Assembly (NCBI GenBank): GCA_027491415.1 | Contig: JAOZFH010000032.1 | Span: forward strand, 1-50,898 | Direction of reading: 5' to 3' | Length of the DNA stretch: 50,898 nucleotides | DNA from: Thermoproteota archaeon | GTDB taxonomy: Archaea > Korarchaeota > Korarchaeia > Korarchaeales > Korarchaeaceae | Shown here: positions 1-7,830 of the stretch, one piece after another | How positions within the stretch are numbered: the stretch's first letter is position 1 | Layout of the letters: each line of letters starts with the position of its first letter | Translations under genes and position numbers: made by a program | Notes under the pieces: model-generated | Databases searched by the model: none | What the model was told of the DNA's origin: nothing | What the model saw: the letters and a program-made list of their open reading frames with translations, nothing else

Positions 1-238
1 CCTTGGTCGCGAACTCTCCCGTCCCTATGACCGCCACCTTGGCCTCCTTCCCCTTCGGCGCGTGTGGGAGCGCGACTATCTCGTTGATCTTGAGGGACGG
101 GTCCTTCTTTAGATCCAGCCCCCTGAACACCACCGTGAGGTCGACGGACTCCTTGAACCTCCTCCGGGGGCTCTCCTATATGGCCCTCCTCACGGCCTCC
201 CTCAGGGGATCTTCCAACGAGGAGATCGTAACGGCCAT
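1..238 (-). pseudogene. rpl1: Ribosomal protein L1, 5' part, interrupted by an in-frame TAG
   Basis: This is the first ~79 codons of large-subunit protein L1, which forms the L1 stalk on 23S rRNA and can autoregulate its mRNA; the gene runs off the left edge. Reading leftward from the ATG at 238 gives MAVTISSLEDPLREAVRRAI, then TAG at 178-176, then ESPRRRFKESVDLTVVF and on through the conserved LPHAPKGKEAKVAVIGTGE segment. Both sides of the stop match L1 in the same frame, and the stop falls where other archaeal L1 proteins usually have Glu or a similar residue, so GAG-to-TAG is the simplest change. No good start lies just after the stop. L1 is normally needed for growth, so a true null is unlikely; a base-call error or read-through is possible. 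It follows rpl11 by 21 nt in the classic operon. Confidence 0.85.
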
Positions 239-259
239 GATCAACACCCTCGCGCCTAT

Positions 260-751
260 TCAGGATCCCTCCTTCTTCAAGAGGTCGTCCCAGAGACCTG
301 CGTCGACATCCTTGATGGCCTCCTTGGGGTGCTTTCCCTCCACGGTCACGCCAACGCTGACGGCCGTGCCGAGTACCTGCTTCACCGCCGACTTCAGGCT
401 TGTGGTGTTCATGGACTCGAGCTTCATCTCGGCTACCTTCACGATCTGCTCCCTCTTCAGGTCACCGACCGACTTCGACCCAGCCTCGCCCGATCCCTTC
501 TCAACACCTATCTCTCGAATCAGCAGCATTGAGGTCGGGGGGAGGCCGACCCTCACCTCGTACTGCCTGGTCTCCAGATCGACGATTATCTCGACTGGGA
601 CCTTCATCCCCGCGTATTCCTTCGTCTTCTGATTGATCTCGCCTACTATCCTGCCTATGTCAACTCCGAGGCCGCCCAGCGCCGGACCGATCGGCGGCCC
701 AGGCGTGGCCTTTCCACCTTCCACGAGGACCTTGACGACCTTCTTGGGCAT
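260..751 (-). CDS. rpl11: Ribosomal protein L11
   Basis: L11 binds the GTPase-associated region of 23S rRNA and takes part in factor-dependent GTP hydrolysis. The 163-residue product starts MPKKVVKVLVEGG and shows the family segment GKATPGPPIGPALG with the Pro-rich turn that interacts with elongation factors; the C-terminal RNA-binding domain follows (KREQIVKVAEMK, then GTAVSVGVTVEG). The ATG at 751 is chosen over an upstream GTG because GAGGTG lies six bases before it. It sits between spt5 and rpl1 in the conserved secE-spt5-rpl11-rpl1 order. The length is normal for archaea. Confidence 0.97.
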   Translation of the reverse strand: MPKKVVKVLVEGGKATPGPPIGPALGGLGVDIGRIVGEINQKTKEYAGMKVPVEIIVDLETRQYEVRVGLPPTSMLLIREIGVEKGSGEAGSKSVGDLKREQIVKVAEMKLESMNTTSLKSAVKQVLGTAVSVGVTVEGKHPKEAIKDVDAGLWDDLLKKEGS

Positions 752-772
752 CTGGTACACCTCCTCAGCCTA

Positions 773-1306
773 TCAGGCTTCCTCTTCCCCAGGAGGAGCC
801 TCCTCCCCCTTCTCCTTCCCCTTCTCCACCAGCTTGACGCTGTCGACGGGGAGTTGGACCTCCCAGTCTCGTTCGATGTCGAGCAGCCTCGCCGTTATCA
901 ACTTTCTCCCCTTCCCCGAGGGTGAGGAGAGGACGAGCGCGCGGAACCCCTTGAAGTTACCCCTGATTATCTGGACTATGTCCCCCGGCTCTATCTCAAT
1001 CTTCTCGGGCTCCCTGTAGAGTAGGGCGTCGATCTCGGAGAGCGGAACGGGACTGCCGGGGAGCATCTTTGCCCTGGACACTCCCCTCACGAGCTTCCTG
1101 ACCTCGTACTCCCTGTCTGCCTCTAAGAACAGGTAACCCCTCAGCCTGGGGACGAAGAGGATGGATCTCACTCCCAGCCGGGAGTACTCTGCCTTCTTGG
1201 CGAGGAGCTTTATGATCCCGGCCTCTTGCCCAGCGGGCACCTTCACGACGAAGAAGAAAGCCCGCCCTTTTCGTTCCTCGCCTCCGCCCCCGGCGCCCTC
1301 GCTCAT
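773..1306 (-). CDS. spt5: Transcription elongation factor Spt5 (NusG)
   Basis: Spt5 clamps RNA polymerase onto DNA, with Spt4 as partner, and raises processivity. The protein has an Ala/Gly/Glu-rich tip, an NGN domain (FFFVVKVPAGQEAGIIKLLAKKA to about residue 95) and a C-terminal KOW domain (PGDIVQIIRGNFKGFRA), then an acidic Glu-rich tail. The ATG at 1306 starts just before the NGN domain; upstream codons in frame look like non-coding sequence. It lies between secE and rpl11 as in many archaea, and its partner Spt4 is encoded at 25.7 kb. At 177 residues it is slightly long because of the charged ends. Confidence 0.95.
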   Translation of the reverse strand: MSEGAGGGGEERKGRAFFFVVKVPAGQEAGIIKLLAKKAEYSRLGVRSILFVPRLRGYLFLEADREYEVRKLVRGVSRAKMLPGSPVPLSEIDALLYREPEKIEIEPGDIVQIIRGNFKGFRALVLSSPSGKGRKLITARLLDIERDWEVQLPVDSVKLVEKGKEKGEEAPPGEEEA

Positions 1307-1326
1307 CGCCCAAGCACCCTCGGAGC

Positions 1327-1503
1327 CTATACCTGCCCCCCGCTCATCAGGGTGACGGCCAGCTGCAGGAGGAAGCCGATCAACCCGACGAGCAAGAAGC
1401 CCAAGAACGTTATCTTGAAGATCGTCCAGAGGTCGTCCCACGTGGGCTTTCTAGCCACCTTGAGCGTCCTCTTGATGGCCTCTAAGGTATCCTCGCCCAC
1501 CAA
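1327..1503 (-). CDS. secE: Preprotein translocase subunit SecE (Sec61 gamma)
   Basis: SecE is the small clamp subunit of the SecYE translocon in the cytoplasmic membrane. The 58-residue product has the amphipathic helix with the conserved RKPTWDDLW segment, followed by one transmembrane helix (KITFLGFLLVGLIGFLLQLAV). The TTG at 1503 is preferred because GAGGTG lies seven bases upstream; a GTG at 1500 is the alternative. It begins 11 nt after the ftsZ stop and precedes spt5, the usual order in archaea. It ends in TAG, one of several genes here that use TAG as a normal terminator. Confidence 0.93.
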   Translation of the reverse strand: MVGEDTLEAIKRTLKVARKPTWDDLWTIFKITFLGFLLVGLIGFLLQLAVTLMSGGQV

Positions 1504-1514
1504 TGCGGCCCACC

Positions 1515-2708
1515 TCAGACGCCTTCAATCCCCAGGTCGCTCAATATATCCTTCTTGCTCCTGGCGGCCGGTCTCCTGATCCCTATCGTGGGCTTAGTGG
1601 GCTCCAGGGGACTCACCGCGGCCTCCCTCTCTATCTTCGCCTCCCTCACCACGCCTTCCAGCTCCTCTATGTAGGGCGAGGTCACCCCGGTGACGATGAG
1701 GAGTACCTGGACCACCCCCTCCAAGTCGTCCTCTATCCTGGCGCCCCAGATCACGTTTGCCTCCGGGTCCAGCGCGCTTACCACGGTCTCTACGACCCTC
1801 TTCATCTCCTGCAGGGACAGGTCCGGTCCGCACGTTATGTTCACCACGGCGGCCTTGGCGCCCGAGATGTCCGCTTCGAGCAGTGGGTTTGCGAGCGCGT
1901 CTTCCACGGCCTCAACGGACCTGTCCTCCCCCTCGCTCTCTCCGAACGCGAGTATAGCAGGACCACCGCGCTCCAGGACGGCTCTAAGGTCGGCGAAGTC
2001 TACGTTGATGAGCCCGGGCTTGGTCACCAGCTCAACGACGCCCTTGACCGACCTGGCCATTATCTCGTCCGCTATCAGGAACGCCTCGTGCAGGGGGCGG
2101 TCGCCGACCAGCTCCAGTATCCGGTCGTTGTTCACGATCACGACGGTGTCAGAACTCTTCAGGACGTTTGCGAGCCCCTCTCTGGCGATCTCGTTTCTCC
2201 TCCTCCCCTCGGCCTCGAAGGGGAGGGTGACCATAGAGACCACCACGGCCCCGAGCTCCTTCGCGACGCTCGCTATCACGGGGAGCCCGCCGGTGCCGGT
2301 CCCGCCGCCTAGGCCGGCCATCAGAAAGACGATGTCCGATCCGTCCAACAGCTCCCTGATCTCCGGCTCGCTCTCCTTTGCAGCCTCCTCGCCTATCTTG
2401 GGGTCCCCCCCAGCCCCGCTTCCACCACATAGCTCCCTTCCGAGGAGGAGCTTCCTGTCGGCGACGCTCTCTAAGAGGTGCTGGGCGTCGGTGTTGGCCG
2501 CCACGGTGACGACGCCCTCCAGCCCGAGCGCGTTCAGCCTGGTGACCGTGTTGCTGCCTGCACCGCCCACGCCCACGATGACTATCTTCGCCCTCACCCT
2601 CTCGAGGAACTCCCTGAGGTACTGGTCCTCCAGCGCCTCCCTGCGTCCTTCTGAGGCTCCTGTGGGCGGAGATAGGGCCCTTTTAGCTAACGACTTCACC
2701 TCAATCAC
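1515..2708 (-). CDS. ftsZ: Cell division protein FtsZ (copy 1)
   Basis: FtsZ is the tubulin-like GTPase that polymerises into the division ring. The 397-residue product has a ~35-residue N-terminal extension, the nucleotide-binding segment VIVGVGGAGSNTV, the tubulin signature GLGGGTGTGGLPVIA near residue 135, and the T7-loop region PGLINVDFADLRAV carrying the catalytic Asp. The C-terminal tail is short and basic (RRPAARSKKDILSDL), a likely partner-binding peptide. Starts are GTG at 2708 or GTG at 2699. It heads the ftsZ-secE-spt5-rpl11-rpl1 operon, an archaeal arrangement linking division to translation genes. A second, diverged ftsZ lies at 9923. Confidence 0.95.
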   Translation of the reverse strand: MIEVKSLAKRALSPPTGASEGRREALEDQYLREFLERVRAKIVIVGVGGAGSNTVTRLNALGLEGVVTVAANTDAQHLLESVADRKLLLGRELCGGSGAGGDPKIGEEAAKESEPEIRELLDGSDIVFLMAGLGGGTGTGGLPVIASVAKELGAVVVSMVTLPFEAEGRRRNEIAREGLANVLKSSDTVVIVNNDRILELVGDRPLHEAFLIADEIMARSVKGVVELVTKPGLINVDFADLRAVLERGGPAILAFGESEGEDRSVEAVEDALANPLLEADISGAKAAVVNITCGPDLSLQEMKRVVETVVSALDPEANVIWGARIEDDLEGVVQVLLIVTGVTSPYIEELEGVVREAKIEREAAVSPLEPTKPTIGIRRPAARSKKDILSDLGIEGV

Positions 2709-2745
2709 CTCACTAACTTACTCAAAACCGCGCGGTCCCGCCGCT

Positions 2746-2758
2746 CATATTAAATATG
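2746..2758. promoter_or_regulatory. TATA element between ftsZ operon and tRNA-Ala
   Basis: CATATTAAATATG is nearly palindromic and can act as a TATA box on either strand. It lies about 40 nt before the ftsZ start on the minus strand and about 45 nt before tRNA-Ala on the plus strand. It is the only AT-rich patch in this GC-rich gap. Confidence 0.55.
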
Positions 2759-2800
2759 GTGGTAAGCGATACGTCGAGCGCGGCGTTGCGCCGAGTCGGT

Positions 2801-2891
2801 GGGCCCGTAGCTCAGCCTGGTAGAGCGCCGGCCTTGCACGCCCCGCCAGGAAAGCCGGAGGTCGCGGGTTCAAGTCCCGCCGGGTCCACCA
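2801..2891 (+). tRNA. tRNA-Ala(UGC) with 14-nt intron
   Basis: The cloverleaf is complete: acceptor GGGCCCG/CGGGTCC with the G3-U70 pair that defines alanine tRNAs, D-arm GCTC/GAGC, anticodon stem CCGGC/GCCGG, T-arm GCGGG-TTCAAGT-CCCGC, and an encoded CCA at 2889-2891. The anticodon TGC is at 2835-2837. Bases 2839-2852 fit no tRNA position and form an intron at the standard archaeal site after nucleotide 37. Confidence 0.93.
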
Positions 2892-2914
2892 CACATCCCC
2901 CTCCCGAGGGAACC

Positions 2915-2920
2915 TTAATA
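2915..2920 (+). promoter_or_regulatory. TATA box of tRNA-Ile(GAU)
   Basis: TTAATA lies 28 nt before the mature 5' end of the tRNA, the usual archaeal spacing. Confidence 0.55.
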
Positions 2921-2947
2921 TTGGGTGGGCCTGTCGCCAGCGGTCGA

Positions 2948-3042
2948 GGGCCCGTGGCTCAGCCTGGCAGAGCGCCCGGCTGATAACCCATCTGGTGGTG
3001 GAAACCGGGAGGTCGCGGGTTCAAGTCCCGCCGGGCCCACCA
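2948..3042 (+). tRNA. tRNA-Ile(GAU) with 18-nt intron
   Basis: Acceptor GGGCCCG/CGGGCCC, discriminator A and encoded CCA. Anticodon stem CCCGG/CCGGG; anticodon GAT at 2982-2984; intron 2986-3003 at position 37/38. Acceptor, D-arm and T-arm nearly match the tRNA at 24585, which supports isoleucine identity for that one. Confidence 0.92.
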
Positions 3043-3066
3043 CCCATCTCCCGAGGGTGTCCCTCG

Positions 3067-4131
3067 TTGAGGCTCTGGGTCGACATAGTGAACTCACCCC
3101 ATGTCAGGCTCTTTGAGAGGTTCCTGTCCCTGTTCTCGTCGGATCTAGAGGAGGTATTGGTGACTACCAGAAGGTACGGGGTCCTCCCAGACCTCGTTCA
3201 AAGGCTGATCTCTCCCATTCTGGGCCAGCGCACAGAGATCCTCGTGGTCGGCGAGAGGGAGGCGGATCGGGTCGGAAAGCTGAAGTCCCACCTGCTCCGC
3301 ATCTTGGCCCTTGCAGACCTGGTCTCCGAGTTCGAGCCCGATGCAGCCGTCTCGAAGGCATCTCCCGAGCTCGCGAGGGTGGCCTTTGGACTAGGAGTCC
3401 CGTCGGTGATCGCAAATGACAACGATGAGAGCGCGTTCGTATGCAGGCTATCTCTTCCGCAGGCCGACTCGATAGTAGTCCCTGAGTCGTTTCCCGATCG
3501 AGTCATCTTGGCCAGCGGGGGATCACTGCGAGCGACGAGGAAGTTCCGGGGAGTTTTCGAGGTCGCGCACGTCCTTCAGCACTTCGATCGGGGGCCCTTC
3601 GAACCGGTTCGACCGGAGGACCTTGGGGTCGAGCCGGGCGGGTACGTGATCTTCCGGCCGGAACCCTTCGGAGCCTCTTACCTCACGGGGGCCACCAGGT
3701 CGCCCCAGTACCTCAGGGAGATTTCGCGCAGATACGACGTCGTTGTGATCCCAAGGGGACCGGAGGACGAACCTCTCTGGCGGAGGGAGGGCGCCAAGGT
3801 GGTGTCGCCGCCGGTCGACTTCCTGGACCTGGCGTCGCGGGCGGCGGCCGTCGTGGGGGCTGGCGGGACGATGACCCGCGAGGCCGCCCTCCTTGGGGTT
3901 CCCGCGGCGTCAGCCTTCCCCGGCAGGGAGCCCTGCGTCAGCCTTGAGCTTGAGCGGCTCGGGTTGATCTACAGGCTCAGTGACCCAGTAGACGTCCAAA
4001 AGTTCCTGGACCTCGCGAAAGACCGCGCGGCCTGGGAGCGGCGGGCCAGGGACTACATTCACTCTGCCGAGGATCCAGCTAGGGTCCTTTGGGAGGAGGT
4101 CAATCGCTTGGTCGAGCGCCGGACAGCTTGA
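3067..4131 (+). CDS. DUF354 family protein, glycosyltransferase-like fold
   Basis: The 354-residue product starts LRLWVDIVNSPHVRLF, matching the start of DUF354 proteins (typically W[IV]D..N.PHV), a family with a GT-B fold resembling UDP-GlcNAc 2-epimerase and MurG. The second Rossmann half carries AAAVVGAGGTMTREAALLGVPAAS, the usual nucleotide-sugar binding loop. The substrate is unknown. The TTG at 3067 is the start closest to the family N-terminus. It begins just after tRNA-Ile and its 3' end overlaps the convergent gene at 4100 by 32 nt. The neighbouring GlcNAc-1-P-transferase-like genes fit a role in cell-surface glycans, but that is inference. Confidence 0.8.
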   Translation: MRLWVDIVNSPHVRLFERFLSLFSSDLEEVLVTTRRYGVLPDLVQRLISPILGQRTEILVVGEREADRVGKLKSHLLRILALADLVSEFEPDAAVSKASPELARVAFGLGVPSVIANDNDESAFVCRLSLPQADSIVVPESFPDRVILASGGSLRATRKFRGVFEVAHVLQHFDRGPFEPVRPEDLGVEPGGYVIFRPEPFGASYLTGATRSPQYLREISRRYDVVVIPRGPEDEPLWRREGAKVVSPPVDFLDLASRAAAVVGAGGTMTREAALLGVPAASAFPGREPCVSLELERLGLIYRLSDPVDVQKFLDLAKDRAAWERRARDYIHSAEDPARVLWEEVNRLVERRTA

Positions 4132-4354
4132 TCCTGATCACGGCCGCCCTCACGGAGAGGTACCAGCCCCCCAGGGAAACGGCTAGCGCCGCCAACCCGG
4201 CCAGCACCTTTAACCCCTCAAGGATGGGGTTTCCCGCGGACCAGTTCGTCACGAGGACGCGCCCAATCAGGTAAGCTGCCAACATGAGGGCCCAGCCCTC
4301 TAGCACGAGCGCGACGCCGACCAACAACCCCCTGTCGACCCCCATGACGCTCAC
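4100..4354 (-). CDS. Small membrane protein, unknown
   Basis: The 84-residue hydrophobic protein has two to three predicted transmembrane segments (LLVGVALVLEGWALMLAAYLIG; VLAGLAALAVSLGGWYLSV) and a short charged end. Its GTG overlaps the TGA of the upstream glycosyltransferase gene (GTGA), so the two are probably translationally coupled; an ATG at 4345 is the alternative. I do not recognise the family. The coupling suggests a partner of the polyprenyl-phosphate sugar transferase. Confidence 0.65.
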   Translation of the reverse strand: MSVMGVDRGLLVGVALVLEGWALMLAAYLIGRVLVTNWSAGNPILEGLKVLAGLAALAVSLGGWYLSVRAAVIRIKLSGARPSD

Positions 4355-5343
4355 CACCCCGGAGTCAGGGCGAGGAGAGTCAGCACCGCCAGGAGCGCGG
4401 ACAGGCCCGTGAGGAGGTGAGCCTCCCTGACGACCTCCGGCTCGGTCTTGGGCCTGTCGAGCGTGAGTATCGATATGAGGGTTATCGGGGCGGCCGGGTC
4501 CGGATTCGCCCTGATTAAACCACGGGAATCGACCAAGACGGGTCTCCTGACAATCTGCCGCCTCTCCCTCAGTCCTCCCACGCTGCTTAGCAGGAAGAAC
4601 CCCGAGACCATGAATGGCAGCATCGCAATCAGCAGGAAGGCCTCAAGCCCGTCGTACACCGGGAGGGCGCTGAGGGCGGCCCCTATGGACAGGGAACCAA
4701 CGTTGCCCGAGAACACACGTGCTGGGTACCTGTTGTACCGGTAGTAGGCCAGCAGGGCGACCCCTAGGACTAGGGCTAGCTGCGCGGTCGCGACCCCACC
4801 GGTCAGCGCGCCGATAGCGACCATGGCGCCGCAGGCGATTGCGACGCTTAGGGGCATCATCCCGTTCAGCGCGTCGTACATATTGACCGCGTTCGTGACT
4901 ACAGCCGCGTACGCGGGCACCAGTACGTTTATGGCGATGAAGAGCCTCGCCCTGCCCAGGAGCGGGAGAAGGGGCCTTGGGTTCAGCGCGCCCGCCGCGA
5001 TCAGGGGCGCCGCAACCCCGAGCGTCAGGGTTGGCTTGAGCACCCCGCCAAGGTCCACCCGGTCGTCGAGCGCGCCGATCAGGGCCCCCGCGGCCGCAGC
5101 CCCCACGAACCCCACGGAGTGGGCCGAGCGTGTCAGCACCCAGAGGAGGGCAGCTCCTACCGTTGCCCCAGCGAAGACGGCGAACCCGGCCCCCTCTGGC
5201 ACCTTGGGGTGGCCAGGCTTGTGCAAATCCACTCCGACCATCCCCTTCTGGCGCAGCCTCACCTCGAGGCGTCTGGTGAGCAGGTCCGTCACCGCGCCCG
5301 CCGCCGCGGCGGAGATCAGCGCGGCCGCGAGTACTCCGAGCAT
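4351..5343 (-). CDS. MraY/GPT-family phospho-sugar transferase (glycosyltransferase 4)
   Basis: Enzymes of this membrane family move a sugar-1-phosphate from a UDP-sugar to a polyprenyl phosphate, starting N-glycans or cell-wall glycans. The 330-residue protein has about ten transmembrane segments and the family motifs in order: DLHKPGHPKVPEGAG, the Asp pair IGALDDRVDL, NAVNMYDALNGM, and YPARVFSGNVGSLSIG. The usual DGLDG triad reads DALNG here. The ATG at 5343 starts exactly before the first helix. It is divergent to a homologue at 5397 across a 53-nt gap. Which one starts the N-glycan cannot be settled from sequence. Confidence 0.88.
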   Translation of the reverse strand: MLGVLAAALISAAAAGAVTDLLTRRLEVRLRQKGMVGVDLHKPGHPKVPEGAGFAVFAGATVGAALLWVLTRSAHSVGFVGAAAAGALIGALDDRVDLGGVLKPTLTLGVAAPLIAAGALNPRPLLPLLGRARLFIAINVLVPAYAAVVTNAVNMYDALNGMMPLSVAIACGAMVAIGALTGGVATAQLALVLGVALLAYYRYNRYPARVFSGNVGSLSIGAALSALPVYDGLEAFLLIAMLPFMVSGFFLLSSVGGLRERRQIVRRPVLVDSRGLIRANPDPAAPITLISILTLDRPKTEPEVVREAHLLTGLSALLAVLTLLALTPGW

Positions 5344-5365
5344 TCGGTCGACCCCCTCCTTTCCG

Positions 5366-5375
5366 TTTATTAAAT
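5366..5375. promoter_or_regulatory. Shared TATA region of two divergent glycosyltransferase genes
   Basis: TTTATTAAAT lies in the 53-nt gap between starts at 5343 (-) and 5397 (+), about 25 nt from each, so one AT-rich element may serve both directions with nearly leaderless transcripts. Confidence 0.6.
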
Positions 5376-5396
5376 GGGGGGCCTTGTCGCCAGAGG

Positions 5397-6329
5397 ATGC
5401 TCGAGTGCGCTCTTCCTCCACTGCTGTCGCTGGCGCTGACGGCCGCCGCGCAGAGCAGGTGGATCGCGATCTCTGAGTCGAGGGGATGGACCGCGAGAGA
5501 CGTCCACAAGCCCGTGAAGCGCTTCTGCGTCAGCGCGGGGGCACTACCCTCGGTGGCGGGAGCGGCCGCTGGTCTCCTGGCCCTGAGTCTCCTCACCAGA
5601 AGTGCCGAACTGGGCGTTGTACTCGCGGTACCACTCTTCCACGCGGCCATGGGGATCTACGATGATCACGTGGGCCTCTCCAATCTTGAAAAGGTGATCC
5701 TTGGGGCCGTCCCATTCCTCCTTCTCCACCCTCAGCCGAGACGCATCCTGTGGCTATCTATGCCAACGTGGGCGTTTCCAGTCTGGGCCGCCCTTCTGGG
5801 GACGTTCTCCGTTAATGCGATCAACATACTGGCGGGATTCAACGGGATAGAGGCGGGCTACTCCCTCCTGGTAGCGCTGGCGCTGGCGATCCACGCGTGG
5901 CTCTCCGGAGATCTGCTGACGGTCGCCGTGTCGCTCGTCTTCCTGGCTGCCCTCGTTCCCTTCCTCCGGTACAACGTCTACCCGGCCAGAGCATTTCCCG
6001 GCAACGTCGGCACGTTCTTCATGGGCGGGTACCTGGCCATTTACGCGCTTCTGGCCGGACTAGACTGGGTTCTCATCCTGATGCTCTCACCTCACGCGGT
6101 AGACTTCCTCTTGAAGGTCTTCCGGTGGGGGAGGACTTCCACCAAGGGGAGATCGAGGGTCCTCCCCGACGGCAGGCTCGCTCCACCCCCCCACCTCTCG
6201 CTGGTGGGCCTGCTCCTCAGGGTCCGAAGGATGACCGAGCCCCAGCTGGTGTTATCGATCCTGACGCTCGGCGCCGCCATGCTGGCCCTAAGCCTGTTCT
6301 TGCCGCCTCTCGTACATGCGCCAGCTTAG
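5397..6329 (+). CDS. GlcNAc-1-phosphate transferase-like protein (Alg7/AglH-like)
   Basis: This 310-residue polytopic protein is a second member of the polyprenyl-phosphate sugar-1-P transferase family. Motifs in order: ARDVHKPVK, the Asp pair MGIYDDHVGL, NAINILAGFNGIEAG (closer to eukaryotic Alg7/GPT than to MraY), and YPARAFPGNVGTFFMGG. Alg7-like enzymes transfer GlcNAc-1-P to dolichyl phosphate as the first N-glycosylation step; many proteins of the pilus locus at 35-43 kb carry N-x-S/T sequons. The ATG at 5397 has a nearby CAGAGG. Its 3' end overlaps gcvPB by 42 nt, tail to tail. Confidence 0.87.
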   Translation: MLECALPPLLSLALTAAAQSRWIAISESRGWTARDVHKPVKRFCVSAGALPSVAGAAAGLLALSLLTRSAELGVVLAVPLFHAAMGIYDDHVGLSNLEKVILGAVPFLLLHPQPRRILWLSMPTWAFPVWAALLGTFSVNAINILAGFNGIEAGYSLLVALALAIHAWLSGDLLTVAVSLVFLAALVPFLRYNVYPARAFPGNVGTFFMGGYLAIYALLAGLDWVLILMLSPHAVDFLLKVFRWGRTSTKGRSRVLPDGRLAPPPHLSLVGLLLRVRRMTEPQLVLSILTLGAAMLALSLFLPPLVHAPA

Positions 6330-7829
6330 GATGGGTTTTCTGGCGGCGAGCACTTCGTCGAGCCTGCCGACGGCCGTGGAGCGAGGCGCCGTCTTGAGGA
6401 TATCCGGATCCTCGTACGCCTCCCGCAGCGCCCTCTCCAGGGCGGCCACGTACCTGTCAAGCTCCCTCTTGCTGTCCGACTCGGTCGGCTCTATCATCAG
6501 AGCCTCCTCCACAATCAATGGGAAGTACATCGTCGGCGGGTGAACCCCGAGGTCGAGCAGCCTCTTGGCAACGTCCAGCGCCCTGACCCCTGTCTCCCTC
6601 CTGAGCGTCTTCAGGCTTATCACAAACTCGTGCTTACACGGATCCCCTGCTCCGTACTGTATCGATACGCCCCTCAGCCTGCGTACCTTGCTGAGCACGT
6701 AGTTTGCGTTCAACACGGCGGCGCCGGATACTGCCCTCACTCCCTCCGATCCCAGGCGCTTGAGGTACGCCCACGCCTTCACCACCACCCCGAAGTTCCC
6801 GTAGAACGCCCTAACCCTGCCGATGGTCTTTGGCACCGAGTAGTCCAGGTAGTATCCGTTCTCCCCTCTCCTCACCAGCGGGACCGGTAGGAAATCTTTC
6901 AGCCCGTCAACGACTCCCACAGCCCCGGCGCCGGGACCCCCCGAACCGTGAGGAGCTGAGAACGTCTTATGCAGGTTGAGGTGGGCGACGTCCACGCCCA
7001 TGTCGGAGAGGAGGACCCTCCCGAGGATGGCGTTGAGATTCGCCCCGTCGTAGTAGATCAGGCCGCCGGCCCCATGCACCAAGTCCGCTATCTCCAGAAT
7101 CTCGGTCTCGAACAGTCCGAGCGTATTGGGGTTTGTGAGCATCATCCCGGCGGTGCGCTCACCGACGGCCTCCCTGAGCGCGGCCATGTCCACCCTGCCC
7201 CTCTCGTCGCTCGGGATCTTGACCACCTTGAATCCCGCCATGGCCGCGCTGGCGAAGTTGGAGCCGTGTGCCGACACCGGGATCAGCATCTCGTCCCGCT
7301 GCGACTCGCCCCTGTCCTGGTGGTAGGCTCTGATCATCAGCGCCCCCGTGAACTCCCCGTGGGCACCGGCGGCGGGCTGAAGCGTGTAGTGGGGGAGTCC
7401 CGTGAGCTTGGCCAGCATCTCGGCCAACTCGAACATTATCTGCAGGGCCCCCTGAACAGTTTCCTCGGGCTGATAGGGGTGAAGCCTGGTCACCTGTGGG
7501 AGGGCGGCCAGCCTCTCGTGCAGCTTTGGGTTGTACTTCATCGTGCAGGAGCCGAGCCAGTAGGACCCGCTATCGACCCCATAGTTCATCTCCGCGAGGC
7601 GAGAGAAGTGCCTCGCCACTTCGGGGGCGGCCAGGGACGGCAGCCGCAGATCCCTCCTCCTCAGGTTCTCGGGGACCAGCTCCTCAGGCGAGCCAACTCC
7701 CAGCTCCTCCAACAGCTCCGGCTCCACCCTGAAGCGGTAGTAACCGTCGCCGTGCGATAGCTCGAACAGGGTCGGCTCTAGGATATCTCGGCCCGCAGCC
7801 CACCTGGCCTGCCTGAACTCATCCTCCAT
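6288..7829 (-). CDS. gcvPB: Glycine dehydrogenase (decarboxylating), subunit 2
   Basis: This is the PLP-carrying half of the P-protein, which decarboxylates glycine and passes the aminomethyl group to lipoyl-GcvH. The 513-residue product shows SYWLGSCTMKYNPKL, PAAGAHGEF, and the PLP-lysine segment LNLHKTFSAPHGSGGPG. Its start is 2 nt after the end of gcvPA, so the two subunits form one operon. GcvH is encoded at 14490; the T-protein and dihydrolipoyl dehydrogenase are not in the window. Confidence 0.96.
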   Translation of the reverse strand: MEDEFRQARWAAGRDILEPTLFELSHGDGYYRFRVEPELLEELGVGSPEELVPENLRRRDLRLPSLAAPEVARHFSRLAEMNYGVDSGSYWLGSCTMKYNPKLHERLAALPQVTRLHPYQPEETVQGALQIMFELAEMLAKLTGLPHYTLQPAAGAHGEFTGALMIRAYHQDRGESQRDEMLIPVSAHGSNFASAAMAGFKVVKIPSDERGRVDMAALREAVGERTAGMMLTNPNTLGLFETEILEIADLVHGAGGLIYYDGANLNAILGRVLLSDMGVDVAHLNLHKTFSAPHGSGGPGAGAVGVVDGLKDFLPVPLVRRGENGYYLDYSVPKTIGRVRAFYGNFGVVVKAWAYLKRLGSEGVRAVSGAAVLNANYVLSKVRRLRGVSIQYGAGDPCKHEFVISLKTLRRETGVRALDVAKRLLDLGVHPPTMYFPLIVEEALMIEPTESDSKRELDRYVAALERALREAYEDPDILKTAPRSTAVGRLDEVLAARKPILSWRMYERRQEQA

Positions 7830-7830
7830 G

